From positions 1 to 47,816 of the forward strand of contig ASMQ01000002.1 in assembly GCA_000405245.1 (NCBI GenBank): DNA of 47,816 bases. Reading direction: 5' to 3'. This document shows positions 47,411-47,816 of the stretch, in pieces (position 1 is the stretch's first letter; every line of letters starts with the position of its first letter). The DNA is from Candidatus Aenigmarchaeum subterraneum SCGC AAA011-O16 (lineage in GTDB: Archaea > Aenigmatarchaeota > Aenigmatarchaeia > Aenigmatarchaeales > Aenigmatarchaeaceae). The position numbers and the translations under genes are program-made. The notes under the pieces are model-generated. The model was given only the letters and a program-made list of their open reading frames with translations, made no database searches and was not told where the DNA came from.

Positions 47411-47816
47411 ATGTTAGAATTATTGCCTGCTCCGGAGTTCAAGAAACTAGTAACTTTTATTCCAAACAAGCACGAACCGATTCATAACTGGTATTATTTT
47501 AAAGAAGGATTTTCTAAACAGCTTGTCGACCATTTTCTGAAAAAGTTCGAAATAGGTCAGCATCATCTAGTCTTAGATCCATTTTCTGGTGTCGGAACAA
47601 CTATTCTAACCTGCAAACAAAATGGAATCAGGTCCGTCGGAATCGAGGTTTCGCCATTTTTTGCCTTTGTTTCAAAAGTTAAAAATGAAAATTATGATTT
47701 TGAAAATCTGGAAGGTCCTGTTAGAGAGGCTCTGAGATGGAAATTTGAGAAACCTAGAGAATCTCTTAAAGACGAGTTTTTGAAAAGAGCATTCTCAAAA
47801 TACGCTCTAGAGGATT
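47411..47816 (+). CDS. DNA methylase-like protein, 5' part (cut by window end)
   Basis: The ATG follows the FEN-1 stop directly. The visible 135 residues run MLELLPAPEFKKLVTFIPNK, then HNWYYFKEGFSKQLVDHFL and HHLVLDPFSGVGTTILTCK, with GIEVSPF after. DPFSGVGTT is an AdoMet-binding motif I of the type in N4/N6 amino-methyltransferases (DNA methylase PF01555-like). The catalytic DPPY-type motif would lie beyond the window. Whether it modifies DNA or RNA, and whether a restriction enzyme follows, cannot be seen. Confidence 0.75.
   Translation, partial: MLELLPAPEFKKLVTFIPNKHEPIHNWYYFKEGFSKQLVDHFLKKFEIGQHHLVLDPFSGVGTTILTCKQNGIRSVGIEVSPFFAFVSKVKNENYDFENLEGPVREALRWKFEKPRESLKDEFLKRAFSKYALED

Noticed and set aside
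1-47816. CRISPR arrays, insertion sequences, integrases or rRNA genes
   Set aside because: I found no regularly spaced repeats, transposase motifs or terminal repeats, and no rRNA-like segment; gaps between genes are too short.

Overview
The window is a gene-dense, AT-rich stretch of an archaeal chromosome. The evidence is topoisomerase VI, thermosome, aIF1A, aEF1-beta, pelota, RIO1, eL13, FEN-1, Pth2, CDP-archaeol synthase, class III (KG-type) prepilin signals, and tRNA introns with bulge-helix-bulge splice motifs. Many promoters are TATA boxes 25-30 bases before the start codon, so leaderless transcripts look common. The S-layer protein type, short versions of several conserved proteins (NMD3, eL13) and many unrecognised small membrane and secreted proteins would fit a DPANN-type archaeon. 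That placement is inference; there is no rRNA here to settle it. No gene-free stretch exceeds 300 bases, and I see no CRISPR array, insertion sequence or integrase.

Layout. 37-1730 (+): an amidohydrolase and an ATP-grasp protein. 1738-2032 (-): a DUF192 gene broken by a one-base frameshift. 2103-14438 (-): a long, nearly gapless run transcribed right to left. It begins with a type IV pilus-like machine (coiled-coil protein, small membrane protein, five pilin-like proteins, a secretion ATPase and two platform proteins) and continues into NMD3, aIF1A, RIO1, a Dim2-like KH protein, Top6B and Top6A. 14473-17901 (-): thermosome, two tandem-ACT paralogues and an HTH regulator. 17929-20424: eL13 whose stop codon lies inside an intron-containing tRNA-Ile(UAU), two unknown genes, tRNA-Val(UAC), a CARDB-like surface protein and tRNA-Ala(GGC). 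20425-23763: a SpoIIM-like membrane protein, a CARDB-like lipoprotein, a DUF1761 protein, S-adenosylmethionine decarboxylase and pelota.

23795-30518 (+) holds the strongest candidate for an undescribed system: a membrane-anchored beta protein, then a tight operon of a zinc-finger membrane protein, a 698-residue polytopic protein with a large outer domain, and three lipoproteins in a row. The lipoproteins and the outer domain of the polytopic protein appear to share one module. 30519-33272: endonuclease Q, tRNA-Val(GAC) with an intron at an unusual position, tRNA-Gly(CCC), a small unknown protein, a DUF4239-like membrane protein and tRNA-Thr(CGU). 33375-40027 (+): an unknown protein, a membrane-spanning winged-helix regulator, the S-layer protein with a long structured leader and a hairpin-T-tract terminator, then a membrane-anchored protein, a GT2 glycosyltransferase and a thioredoxin-like protein.

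40024-45285 (mostly -) includes a polar-lipid set: inositol-phosphate synthase, a HAD phosphatase, a CDP-alcohol phosphatidyltransferase and CDP-archaeol synthase, which together could make archaetidylinositol. DUF63, Pth2, PadR-like and PHP proteins sit among them. 45307-47816: tRNA-Arg(GCG) with an intron, a small zinc-ribbon protein, aEF1-beta, a small conserved protein, a 44-residue cysteine-rich protein, FEN-1, and the start of a DNA methylase-like gene cut by the window end.
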